A stretch of DNA of 7,732 nt, from NCBI GenBank assembly GCA_035656095.1, contig DASRTE010000125.1, positions 1 to 7,732 on the forward strand. The letters are read 5' to 3'. Position 1 is the stretch's first letter. The number at the start of each line of letters is the position of its first letter. Below, piece by piece: positions 1 through 6,141 of the stretch. The notes below the pieces were generated by a model. The model was not told where the DNA came from. It worked only from the letters and a program-made list of their open reading frames with translations, and did no database searches. The stretch comes from DASRTE01 sp035656095. GTDB lineage: Bacteria > Actinomycetota > Actinomycetes > Jiangellales > Jiangellaceae. The position numbers were made by a program, and so were the translations under genes.

Positions 1-141
1 CGGCGCGAGGAGATCGCCAAGCAGATCTGCGCCGGCTGCGCCGTCGCCAGACAGTGTCGCGAGGCCGCCAACGAGGCTCCCGAGCGCTACGGCATCTGGG
101 GTGGGCGAACCGAGGGCGAACGGGGCTGGTCCCGCCGCTGA
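1..141 (+). CDS. WhiB-family Fe-S transcriptional regulator, C-terminal fragment (5' end outside window)
   Basis: The first reading frame is open from base 1 to a TGA at 139-141 and gives 46 residues. It contains C-x2-C-x5-C (fragment residues 10, 13, 19), which matches the last three cysteines of the [4Fe-4S] cluster site of WhiB proteins. The family's GIWGG turn follows at residues 31-35, then a short basic tail (RTEGERGWSRR). WhiB proteins are small cytoplasmic Fe-S regulators that usually act with the primary sigma factor and respond to O2, NO or redox state. The N-terminus with the first cysteine lies outside the window, so the subclass (WhiB1-7) cannot be told. The gene converges on the GH13 gene with only 21 bp between the stop codons, and no terminator hairpin is evident in that gap. 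Confidence 0.93.
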   Translation, partial: RREEIAKQICAGCAVARQCREAANEAPERYGIWGGRTEGERGWSRR

Positions 142-162
142 GAACGCCGGGGCCGGTGACGG

Positions 163-1842
163 TCAGAGCAGGCGGCGGTCCCGCGGCCTGGTCAGGCGCA
201 ACCACCGGTAGCCGTAGGCCTCGAGGGTGAGCTCCGCCCGACCGGATCCGTCTACGTCGGTGCTGCCCACCTGGAGGAGATCGATCAGGCGGCACGAGTC
301 GTCGCCGTCGTCGAGTCGGATCGGCACCGTACGCGGCTCCGGCCCCAGGTTGTGCAGCGCCACCATCGTGCCGTCCCCCCAGGAGCACCGGTGGGCCAGG
401 ACGTCGGTGCACGGCTGCTCCAGGACCGTCATGTCGGCCCAGCCCAGCTCTGGACTCTCGCGATAACGCCGGATCAGCAGGGACATGAAGGCAAGCAGGG
501 AGTCCGGGTCGCGCCGCTGGTCGTCGACGTTGACGTACTCCGGCGCGAATCCGTCCGCGGAAAGGGGCGCGACCAGGCGGGAGGGTGGCGCCGTGGAGAA
601 CCCGCCGTTGCGTTCCGACGTCCACTGCATGGCGGTTCGGACCGCCATCCGCCCCCCTGCGTCGAGGTTCTCGCCGAGCCCGATCTCCTCACCGTAGAAG
701 AGCACCGGCGTGCCCGGCAGTGAGAACAACAGGCTGTAGACCATGCGGATGCGGCGGGGGTCGCCGTCGAGCATCGGAGGCAGTCGGCGGATGAGACCGC
801 GCCCGAACACCTGCATGCGCTCCTCGGGCCCGAATGCGGCGAAGACCTCCTGCCGCTCGCTGTCGCTGAGCTTGTCCAGCGTCAGTTCGTCGTGATTGCG
901 CACGAAGGTCGCCCACTGGCAGTCGTCAGCGCACACGGGCCGCTTCGCGAGTGCCTTCGCCAGCGGCCTGGCGTCGGCGCGGGCCAGGGACAGGTAGAGA
1001 CTCTGCATCCCGATGAAGTCGAACTGCATCGTCAGCTCGTCGCCGTCCTTGCCGCCGAAGTACGTCATCTGGTCCTTGTAGGGCAGGTTGACCTCGCCCA
1101 GCAGGATGGCGTCACCGGACCGGCGGCCGAGGAACGACCGCAACGCGCGCAGGTACTCGTGCGGGTCGGCAAACTCCTCGACCTCATGGTCGGTGGCTCC
1201 GGTCGTCTCGAGCAGGAACGGCACCGCATCGACCCGGAATCCGGACAGGCCGAGTTCGAGCCAGAACCCCATGGTCTTGGCGATCTCGTCGCGGACCGCC
1301 GGGTTGGCCACGTTGAGGTCGGGCTGGTGCTTGTAGAACCGGTGCAGGTAGTACTCGCCGGAGCGCTCGTCGTACTCCCAGATGCCCTTCTCCTGGCCCG
1401 GGAACACGGTCTGGTCGGAGGTGTCCGGCGGCGGGTCGGAGCGCCAGACGTAGTAGTCGCGGTACGGAGAGTTCTTGCTCGCGCGGGCCGAGCGGAACCA
1501 TGGATGCCGGTCGGAGGTGTGGTTCACGACCAGGTCGGCGATGACCCGCATGCCGCGGTCGCGTGCCGTTCGGATGAGCTCGACCAGGTCGCCGTGGCTG
1601 CCGAGGCGTGAGTCGACGCCGTAGAAGTCGGTGATGTCGTAGCCGTCGTCGCGGTCCGGTGTCGGGTAGAACGGCATCAACCACAGGCAGGTGACACCCA
1701 GGTCGGCCAGGTAGTCGATCCGGTGCGCCAGACCCTGCATGTCGCCCACGCCGTCGCCGTTCCAATCCAGGAACGTCTCGATGTCCAGGCAGTAGACGAC
1801 GGCGGTCTTCCACCACAGGTCGCTGGTGTCGGTGATCCTCAT
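163..1842 (-). CDS. Trehalose synthase-like GH13 family enzyme
   Basis: The protein has 559 residues. The start is the ATG at 1842, which has a GGAGG site about 7 nt upstream, shares ATGA with the stop of the upstream gene, and begins where homology begins (MRITDTSDLWWKTAVVY). The frame is open further upstream, but that stretch overlaps the neighbour and is unlike the family. The four GH13 regions are visible: DLVVNH (103-108), GFRVDAV with nucleophile D205, LLGEVN with acid/base E250, and FVRNHD with D318. The NGDGVGD loop (28-34) and HRF-x3-HQPDLN (168-177) resemble TreS, which interconverts maltose and trehalose in the cytoplasm. The C-terminal beta domain ends EAYGYRWLRL, also TreS-like. 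Differences from mycobacterial TreS, as recalled, include RTAMQW for RTPMQW and GEVN for AEAN, and there is no fused or adjacent maltokinase. GH13 membership is secure; exact substrate specificity is inferred. Confidence 0.93.
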   Translation of the reverse strand: MRITDTSDLWWKTAVVYCLDIETFLDWNGDGVGDMQGLAHRIDYLADLGVTCLWLMPFYPTPDRDDGYDITDFYGVDSRLGSHGDLVELIRTARDRGMRVIADLVVNHTSDRHPWFRSARASKNSPYRDYYVWRSDPPPDTSDQTVFPGQEKGIWEYDERSGEYYLHRFYKHQPDLNVANPAVRDEIAKTMGFWLELGLSGFRVDAVPFLLETTGATDHEVEEFADPHEYLRALRSFLGRRSGDAILLGEVNLPYKDQMTYFGGKDGDELTMQFDFIGMQSLYLSLARADARPLAKALAKRPVCADDCQWATFVRNHDELTLDKLSDSERQEVFAAFGPEERMQVFGRGLIRRLPPMLDGDPRRIRMVYSLLFSLPGTPVLFYGEEIGLGENLDAGGRMAVRTAMQWTSERNGGFSTAPPSRLVAPLSADGFAPEYVNVDDQRRDPDSLLAFMSLLIRRYRESPELGWADMTVLEQPCTDVLAHRCSWGDGTMVALHNLGPEPRTVPIRLDDGDDSCRLIDLLQVGSTDVDGSGRAELTLEAYGYRWLRLTRPRDRRLL

Positions 1843-2813
1843 CGGGAGACCTCCGATATGCCGAGTCGGGGAAGGACCTGCTCGCCGAATGCCTCGATGA
1901 ACTCGCTCTGCTCCTGACCGACGTGGTGGAGGTAGATCTCGTCGAATCCGAGCTCGGCCAGGTCGTGCAGCCACGCCACGTGCTGCCCGAGGTCGCTGGA
2001 GACGAGCACGTGCCGCCGCATCGCATCGGGTGGGACGTGCTCACTGACGGCGTCGAAGATCTCGGCGGTCTCGAGGTCCCAGCACACCGGCGGCAGGAAG
2101 ACGTTGCTGCGCCACTGCTCGTGTGCGATACGCAACGCCGCATCCTCGTCCCGGTCGTAGGACAGATGCACCTGGAGGTAGAGCCGGCCACGACCACCCG
2201 CGCCACGGTAGGCGTCGACCATCTGCCGCAGGTGACCGTGGGGCTGGGCGACGGTGATCAGTCCGTCGGCCCACTCCGCAACGTCGGCGGCCGTCCGCAC
2301 GCTCACCGCTGCCCCGATCAGCATCGGCGGCCGGTCCGGGAGCGTCCAGATCCGGGCCCGGTCGACCGTGACGAGCCCGTCGTGGCTCACCTCCTCGCCG
2401 GCGAGGAGAGCGCGGATGACGTCCACGCACTCACGCAGTCGCTGCGTGCGTACGTCCTTGCGCGGCCACCCGCCCCCGGTGATGTGCTCGTTCGATGCCT
2501 CTCCGGTGCCGAGCGCGACCCAGAAGTGATCCGGGAACATCGCCGTCAAGGTCGCCGCAGCCTGGGCCACGATCGCCGGGTGGTATCGCTGACCCGGAGC
2601 GTTGACGACGCCGAAGCGCAGGCTCGTTCGGGCAAGCGCCGCACCGAGCCACGACCATGCGAAGCCCGAGTGCCCCTGCCGCACGCTCCACGGGGAGAAG
2701 TGGTCCGAGCTCATGGCCGCTGCGAACCCGGCGTCCTCCGCGGCGACGACCGCGCGCAGGAGTTCCGCGGGATGGACCTGCTCATGGGATGCATGAAAAC
2801 CGATGACTGTCAC
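1839..2813 (-). CDS. LLM-class flavin-dependent oxidoreductase, TIGR03885-like
   Basis: The protein has 324 residues and a GTG start at 2813, preceded by AAGGAG with a 5-nt spacer. It has the luciferase-like monooxygenase (LLM) TIM-barrel pattern: TVIGFHASHEQ at the N-terminus, SDHF (36-39), APGQRYHPAIVAQAAATL (72-89), GTGEASNEH (102-110) and IGAAVS...ADVAEWADGLITV (166-188). These match the family known as TIGR03885, relatives of F420-dependent dehydrogenases that are thought to use FMN instead. The cofactor here is family-based inference. No substrate can be read from the sequence. The gene is transcribed divergently from the Hrp1-like CBS gene across 103 bp. Its TGA overlaps the ATG of the GH13 gene (ATGA), so the two are very probably co-transcribed and translationally coupled, which suggests related roles in carbon or redox metabolism. 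Confidence 0.93.
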   Translation of the reverse strand: MTVIGFHASHEQVHPAELLRAVVAAEDAGFAAAMSSDHFSPWSVRQGHSGFAWSWLGAALARTSLRFGVVNAPGQRYHPAIVAQAAATLTAMFPDHFWVALGTGEASNEHITGGGWPRKDVRTQRLRECVDVIRALLAGEEVSHDGLVTVDRARIWTLPDRPPMLIGAAVSVRTAADVAEWADGLITVAQPHGHLRQMVDAYRGAGGRGRLYLQVHLSYDRDEDAALRIAHEQWRSNVFLPPVCWDLETAEIFDAVSEHVPPDAMRRHVLVSSDLGQHVAWLHDLAELGFDEIYLHHVGQEQSEFIEAFGEQVLPRLGISEVSR

Positions 2814-2916
2814 CTGGACTCCTTACCCAACACGCTCCGAACCGACTCGCATGCCCGCTGTCCTGGTGGGTAGAGGTCACGACGAACGACAAGCCGCGGA
2901 CGAAGGAGCGAGCCAG
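2814..2916. promoter_or_regulatory. Divergent intergenic region between LLM oxidoreductase and CBS genes
   Basis: These 103 bp must hold the 5' regions of two divergent transcripts. The ribosome sites are clear: AAGGAG for the CBS gene at 2903-2908 (8 nt before the ATG) and AAGGAG on the minus strand for the oxidoreductase. TACCCA (2824-2829) and TGGGTA (2867-2872) form a widely spaced inverted pair. GGGTAG at 2868-2873 resembles the -10 of stress sigma factors (SigB/SigF type, GGGTAT), but no GTTT-like -35 lies at the right distance. I see no convincing housekeeping promoter and no clear DosR box here. Confidence 0.5.
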
Positions 2917-3330
2917 ATGGCAACCATTCGAGAGATCATGACCCCCGACGCCGTCTGCATCGGCGAGAACGAGACCCTGGCCGACGCGGCGCGCAAGATG
3001 CGCGAGCTCGACGTGGGTGCGCTGCCCGTCTGCGGCGAGGACAACCGCCTGAAGGGCATGGTCACCGACCGCGACATCGTGGTGCGGTGCATCGCCGACA
3101 ACGGCGACCCGCAGACCGTCCGGGCCGGCGAACTCGCTCGCGGCAAGCCGGTGACGATCGGCGCCGACGACCCGGTCGACGAAGCCTTGACGATGATGAA
3201 GGAGCACCAGATCCGTCGGCTGCCCGTCATCGACGGCCACGATCTCGTCGGGATCATCAGCCAGGCCGACGTCGCCCGTCACATCGAGTCGAGCCGTGTC
3301 GGCGAGGTCGTCGAGGCCATCTCGACCTGA
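2917..3330 (+). CDS. Two-CBS-domain protein, Hrp1 (Rv2626c)-like
   Basis: The protein has 137 residues. The start is the ATG at 2917, with AAGGAG 8 nt upstream. It consists almost entirely of a CBS pair. CBS1 spans about residues 7-60 (IMTPDAVCIGENETL ... GALPVCGEDNRLKGMVTDRD) and CBS2 about 75-132 (ADDPVDEALTMMKEHQIRRL ... LVGIISQADVARHI). From memory it aligns along its full length with M. tuberculosis hypoxic response protein 1, with the same lengths between motifs. It also carries cysteines at 14 and 39, the positions I recall as disulfide-linked in Hrp1. Hrp1 is among the genes most strongly induced by DosR in hypoxia; its molecular function is unsettled. CBS pairs generally bind adenine nucleotides. 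No signal peptide is visible. The gene is monocistronic here, divergent from the oxidoreductase/GH13 unit and convergent with the SHOCT gene. The closeness to Hrp1 should be confirmed by alignment. Confidence 0.93.
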   Translation: MATIREIMTPDAVCIGENETLADAARKMRELDVGALPVCGEDNRLKGMVTDRDIVVRCIADNGDPQTVRAGELARGKPVTIGADDPVDEALTMMKEHQIRRLPVIDGHDLVGIISQADVARHIESSRVGEVVEAIST

Positions 3331-3377
3331 TCGACGCGGCGACTGCAGCGGGCGGGAGACTTCACCCACGGCTGGAT

Positions 3378-3399
3378 CGGGCCCATCACCGCCGGCCCG
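3378..3399. terminator. Possible weak bidirectional hairpin in the convergent CBS/SHOCT gap
   Basis: CGGGCC (3378-3383) and GGCCCG (3394-3399) form a 6-bp G+C stem with a 10-nt loop, inside the 92-bp gap between two convergent stop codons. There is no T-tract on either side, so this is at best an atypical intrinsic terminator of the kind often proposed in actinobacteria. Confidence 0.22.
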
Positions 3400-3422
3400 G
3401 CAAGGGGTGACGTTCGAGGCTG

Positions 3423-3689
3423 TCAGGACCTGGCGACTGGGCCTGCGTCGCGCAGTGTGTCCAGGCGCCGCCGGTACTCCTCCTCGTCGACCTCACCGCG
3501 GGCGAACCGCTCGGCAAGCAACTGCTCGGGAGTGGTTCGGGTCTCACTGCTGCCGGGACTCACCGCTGTGCGATTCAGGTACCGGAACAGCGCTATCCCG
3601 CCAGCGATGAGCACCCCCCAGAACACGACCGTGCTCACGATCATCAGGGCAAAGCCCCAGCCACCCATGCCGTCCCCATACCACATCAT
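3423..3689 (-). CDS. Small SHOCT-domain membrane protein
   Basis: The protein has 88 residues. The start is the first ATG of an ATGATG pair at 3689, with GGAGG 8 nt upstream (GGAG 6 nt upstream). The same frame is open upstream to 3845, but that extension (rich in S, G, H and E) lacks family character. The mature layout is a short aromatic/Gly-rich head (MMWYGDGMGGWG), one hydrophobic segment at about residues 13-37, a polar linker, and a C-terminal SHOCT motif at about 53-81 (TTPEQLLAERFARGEVDEEEYRRRLDTL). SHOCT motifs are short helical oligomerisation or anchoring modules, often at the C-terminus of small membrane proteins of unknown function. The head is probably extracytoplasmic and the SHOCT tail cytoplasmic. 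The gene lies 192 bp downstream of the ABC permease on the same strand, possibly in the same transcript. No specific function can be assigned. Confidence 0.9.
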   Translation of the reverse strand: MMWYGDGMGGWGFALMIVSTVVFWGVLIAGGIALFRYLNRTAVSPGSSETRTTPEQLLAERFARGEVDEEEYRRRLDTLRDAGPVARS

Positions 3690-3881
3690 CGTGATCTCCT
3701 CCTCTGCGGAACACTCCGTGCGCTGGCCACCCTCATGTGACTGTCCTCCATGCGATCCCGAGCAGGCAGGGGCTTTCGACCCCAATTCCGTCGTGAGGTG
3801 GGATTTGCGCACGCTGCCCGATGCGGATGGCGCAGCGGTTGCCACGCTGAGCGGGTGCCGTTCGGCTCGGCGGCGAACTCC
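3690..3881 (-). other. Spacer between ABC permease and SHOCT gene, with two tiny overlapping frames
   Basis: No confident gene is present. On the minus strand, a 50-codon frame begins at 3885, sharing ATGA with the permease stop, and ends at 3733. A 16-codon frame (MRVASARSVPQRRRSR) begins at 3736, sharing ATGA with that stop and preceded by GGAGG at 8 nt, and ends at 3686, sharing ATGA with the SHOCT start. Third-position G+C in both is lower than in the neighbouring genes. The RRR codons of the short frame coincide with the SHOCT ribosome site (AGGAGG). Either may be a leader or coupling peptide, or chance. No promoter was recognised. Confidence 0.3.
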
Positions 3882-5390
3882 TCATCGGCGAACCGTTCCC
3901 CGTGCAGTCGCGGTGTGGCGGAACAACAGCGTGGCGGCGGTGCCGAGTGCGGCCAGCCAGCCGAGGGCGACCAGCAGCGCCCAGGTTTCGTCGAAGCTGG
4001 CGGTCAGCGCGCCGTCGATGAACAGGCGGGTGCCGCCGTAGCCGGGCAGGTACGTGGCCCATTCGGCGGGGTCGCCGCGCAGCATGGGGCTTTGTCCGAT
4101 GCCGATGTCGAGGAACGGGATGAGGAAGGCGATGAACACGCCGCTGACCCGGCCGAAGACGGGTCCCAGCAGGACACCGAGCAGGCCGTAGGTCATGGCG
4201 AGCAGGGCGGTGGCGGCGGCGTAGAGGCCCCATTGGTGCGCGTCGAACACGGTCGCGGTCACGGCGAGAGAGGCGCCGGTGACCAGCAGCGCGGCGAGCG
4301 CGATGATGCTCAACCGGGCGACGAGCAGGACACCGGGGCGCAGGCCGGCGAGCGCGAGCCGCTGGTCGCCGGTGCGGGCGTCGAGGACGACGAACAGGCC
4401 GGTGAGCGTGGCGAGTGAGGCGACGGCGATGGGCGCCATGGTGCCGGCGTGGATGTGGGCGGGGTCGAGCAACTCGACGGCCCGTCGGCCGTCCTCGGCC
4501 AAGACCACCGGGGTGAGCCCGTGCGGCGTGATGGCGTCGGAGAGCAGGATGAACACGGCCGGGACAACGACGAGCAGGACCCACAGCACGGGGTTGCGGC
4601 GCCATTCGCGAAGCCCCATGGCCATGGCGGTGCCCAACTGGTCCCCGACGGACCCGGGCACGGTGTGCCACCGCCGACCTCTCGCCACCCGCGTGGTGCT
4701 GGTAACCACCGCGAAGGCGACGAGGGCGGCGACTATGGTCCAGGAGAGGGCCCAGCCGAGGTCGCCGGGGCGGCCGCCGTGGCGGGAGGGCTGGTCGACC
4801 ATCCACAGCGAGACGAAGTGCGTGGGCAACACCCGAGTCGCGACGTTGTCCGCTGCGCTGAGGGTCGGTCCGAAGAACACGTCGACAATCCAGATGAACA
4901 GGATCAGGACGGTGCCGTTGACGGGGTTGCGCACCGTGGCGCCGACGACCGCTCCGATGGCCAGGTAGATCGCGGCAAACATCACGGTTCCCGCGGCCAC
5001 CCGGGCCGGGGCGTCGATGCCTGTGCGAAGCGTGAGGGCGACTAGGGCGACGGCGCTGACCAGGGCCGCGAGGGCGAGCCCGGTGAGCAGCCGAGCGGCG
5101 ACCAGGCGGGTGTTGGGCAGGCCGGCGATGACCAGTCGCCGGTCGGCGTCGCGGGCCGTGGAGACCTGGAAGTACATGGCGACGCCGGCGAGGAACCCGG
5201 CGGCCCACCCGGCGGTGGTGGTTTCCACCGCGGGGCCACCACCGGCGCCCCCGAGCAGTCGCGCGGCGTCGGCGAGCGCGCCTGCGGCTACCACCACGAA
5301 CACCAGCGGTACCAGCACGAGGACGAGGAGGTTGACCGGGTTGCGGGCGTAGTCGGTCAGGAACCGGCGGACGAACATCACGGTCGTCAT
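3882..5390 (-). CDS. ABC-2 type transporter permease with tandem-duplicated membrane domain
   Basis: The protein has 502 residues. The start is the ATG at 5390, which shares ATGA with the stop of the ATPase gene; no good ribosome site is seen, so translation probably depends on coupling. Many hydrophobic segments are arranged as two similar halves. Half one begins VRRFLTDYARNPVNLLVLVLVPLVF (about 7-31); half two begins LREWRRNPVLWVLLVVVPAVF (about 260-280). Each half then has a matching cytoplasmic-type stretch: DADRRLVIAGLPNTRLVAARLL (81-102) and GDQRLALAGLRPGVLLVARL (341-360). Two 6-TM ABC-2 units therefore appear fused, which would form a complete membrane channel in one chain. With the upstream ATPase it forms an exporter in the cytoplasmic membrane. 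ABC-2 systems move drugs, lipids, polysaccharides or peptides, or act in processes such as copper-site maturation (NosFY). The substrate is unknown. The loop AHIHAG (311-316) could bind metal, but this is speculative. Confidence 0.92.
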   Translation of the reverse strand: MTTVMFVRRFLTDYARNPVNLLVLVLVPLVFVVVAAGALADAARLLGGAGGGPAVETTTAGWAAGFLAGVAMYFQVSTARDADRRLVIAGLPNTRLVAARLLTGLALAALVSAVALVALTLRTGIDAPARVAAGTVMFAAIYLAIGAVVGATVRNPVNGTVLILFIWIVDVFFGPTLSAADNVATRVLPTHFVSLWMVDQPSRHGGRPGDLGWALSWTIVAALVAFAVVTSTTRVARGRRWHTVPGSVGDQLGTAMAMGLREWRRNPVLWVLLVVVPAVFILLSDAITPHGLTPVVLAEDGRRAVELLDPAHIHAGTMAPIAVASLATLTGLFVVLDARTGDQRLALAGLRPGVLLVARLSIIALAALLVTGASLAVTATVFDAHQWGLYAAATALLAMTYGLLGVLLGPVFGRVSGVFIAFLIPFLDIGIGQSPMLRGDPAEWATYLPGYGGTRLFIDGALTASFDETWALLVALGWLAALGTAATLLFRHTATARGTVRR

Positions 5391-6076
5391 CGCGGCACCG
5401 TCCGCCCGTCTCGGATCTCGACGATGCGGTCGAAGCGGTCCTCGTCGACGACGAAGTGGCTGATGATCAGCACACTGCGCCCGGCACCCCGCCGGGCGGC
5501 GACCAGATCCCAGAACTTCTGGTAGGTGTCCCAGTCGAAGCCGGCGTACGGCTCGTCGAGCAACAGCAGGTCGGGGTCGGCCAGCAGCGCCAGGCCGAGG
5601 TTGAGCTTGGCCAGGGTACCGCCGGAGAGCTGGTCGGCGCGCGTGGTCGCGTAGCGTCCGAAGCCCAGCGCGGCGTAGAGGCCGGCACGGGAATCCCGCT
5701 CGGTCGCTGAAGTCATCTTGTATGCGTGGCCGAATAGCTCGAAGTGTTCGTCACAGGTCAGCCGGCCGTACACCTGCGGCTCCTGCGGGCAGTAGCCCAG
5801 CCGGCCCTCGCGGGTGATGGTGCCTTCATCCGCGGCGAGCGCCCCGACGAGGATCTTCATCAGAGTGGACTTGCCGGACCCGTTCTCGCCGACCAGGCCG
5901 ACGACCTCTGCCGGCTTCAAGGTCAGGTCCGCGCCCCGCAGCACGCGCTGCCGCCCACGCCGCGGCCACGTCCCGCGACGGTAGGACTTCTCGACGCCCT
6001 CCGCGGTCAGAACCGCGCTGGCCGTGCTGGTGGGCTCGGCCGCCGCCGCTGGGCCTGTGAGCGTCCCTGGGTCCAT
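5387..6076 (-). CDS. ABC transporter ATP-binding protein
   Basis: The protein has 229 residues. The chosen start is the ATG at 6076 because GGGAGGT lies 5 nt upstream. An in-frame ATG at 6118 has no ribosome site and falls inside a probable operator. All nucleotide-binding motifs are intact: Walker A GENGSGKST (63-71), Q-loop Gln98 (YCPQEP), signature LSGGT (150-154), Walker B LLLLDEP (170-176) with catalytic Glu175, and H-loop His207 (IISHF). About 22 residues rich in Ala, Thr, Pro and Ser precede the fold. It powers export through the permease encoded immediately downstream with a 4-bp ATGA overlap. It acts on the cytoplasmic face of the membrane as a dimer. Its upstream region carries the CsoR-like and DosR-like elements described separately, so it is the likeliest target of that regulation. 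Confidence 0.95.
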   Translation of the reverse strand: MDPGTLTGPAAAAEPTSTASAVLTAEGVEKSYRRGTWPRRGRQRVLRGADLTLKPAEVVGLVGENGSGKSTLMKILVGALAADEGTITREGRLGYCPQEPQVYGRLTCDEHFELFGHAYKMTSATERDSRAGLYAALGFGRYATTRADQLSGGTLAKLNLGLALLADPDLLLLDEPYAGFDWDTYQKFWDLVAARRGAGRSVLIISHFVVDEDRFDRIVEIRDGRTVPR

Positions 6077-6113
6077 CGCGCACCTCCCTACCTGCCTGTC
6101 ATCACCATCGACC

Positions 6114-6141
6114 TGCATACCCCTGGGGGGTAAGGGACCAA
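6114..6141 (-). promoter_or_regulatory. Candidate promoter of the ABC exporter operon
   Basis: Read on the minus strand, TTGGTC (6141-6136) and TATGCA (6119-6114) are separated by 16 bp, with the ABC ATPase ATG about 38 nt downstream. Each hexamer matches only three of six consensus positions, so the call rests mainly on position: the spacer is filled by a CsoR-type palindrome and the -35 lies in one arm of the DosR-like repeat. GGGTAT on the same strand (6122-6117) also resembles a SigB/SigF -10, but no GTTT -35 is in place. Confidence 0.35.
6118..6132. promoter_or_regulatory. CsoR/RcnR-family-type operator
   Basis: TACCCC-TGG-GGGGTA is a perfect inverted repeat with 6-bp arms and a 3-bp centre. 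Repeats of this form (TA, C-tract, short centre, G-tract, TA) are the recognised targets of CsoR/RcnR/FrmR-family repressors, which sense copper, nickel/cobalt, formaldehyde or persulfide. It sits about 42 bp upstream of the ABC ATPase start, over the candidate promoter spacer and the upstream edge of the -10, and about 205 bp upstream of the cupredoxin gene. Repression of the ABC operon is the simplest reading. No CsoR-family gene lies in the window. The copper-protein neighbour makes copper a natural guess for the ligand, but this is inference. Confidence 0.55.

Noticed and set aside
1843..1974. Upstream in-frame extension of the GH13 gene by 44 codons
   Set aside because: It lies inside the LLM oxidoreductase gene, is Arg/Pro-rich and unlike GH13 N-termini; the ATG at 1842 has a GGAGG site and an ATGA overlap.
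1184..2873. Long open frames antisense or out of frame over the GH13/LLM pair (1184-2206 minus, 1923-2873 plus, 892-1611 plus)
   Set aside because: Low-complexity Arg/Pro/His-rich products without domains, as expected from GC-rich shadow frames.
2868..2873. GGGTAG as a SigB/SigF -10 element for the CBS gene
   Set aside because: No GTTT-like -35 at 14-17 bp upstream; kept only as a note in the divergent region entry.
2803..2916. Longer CBS protein start at 2803
   Set aside because: It would overlap the divergent oxidoreductase start; the ATG at 2917 has AAGGAG and matches the Hrp1 N-terminus.
3769..3783. GGGG-N7-CCCC hairpin between permease and SHOCT genes
   Set aside because: Four-bp stem without a T-tract; too weak to call a terminator.
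3733..5208. A 491-codon minus-strand frame over the permease
   Set aside because: Arg/Pro/His-rich shadow of the ABC-2 permease; the permease frame has clear membrane segments. Only its last 50 codons are discussed as part of the overlap chain.
6077..6118. Upstream ATG for the ABC ATPase at 6118
   Set aside because: No ribosome site, and it falls in the CsoR-like operator; the ATG at 6076 has GGGAGGT at proper spacing.
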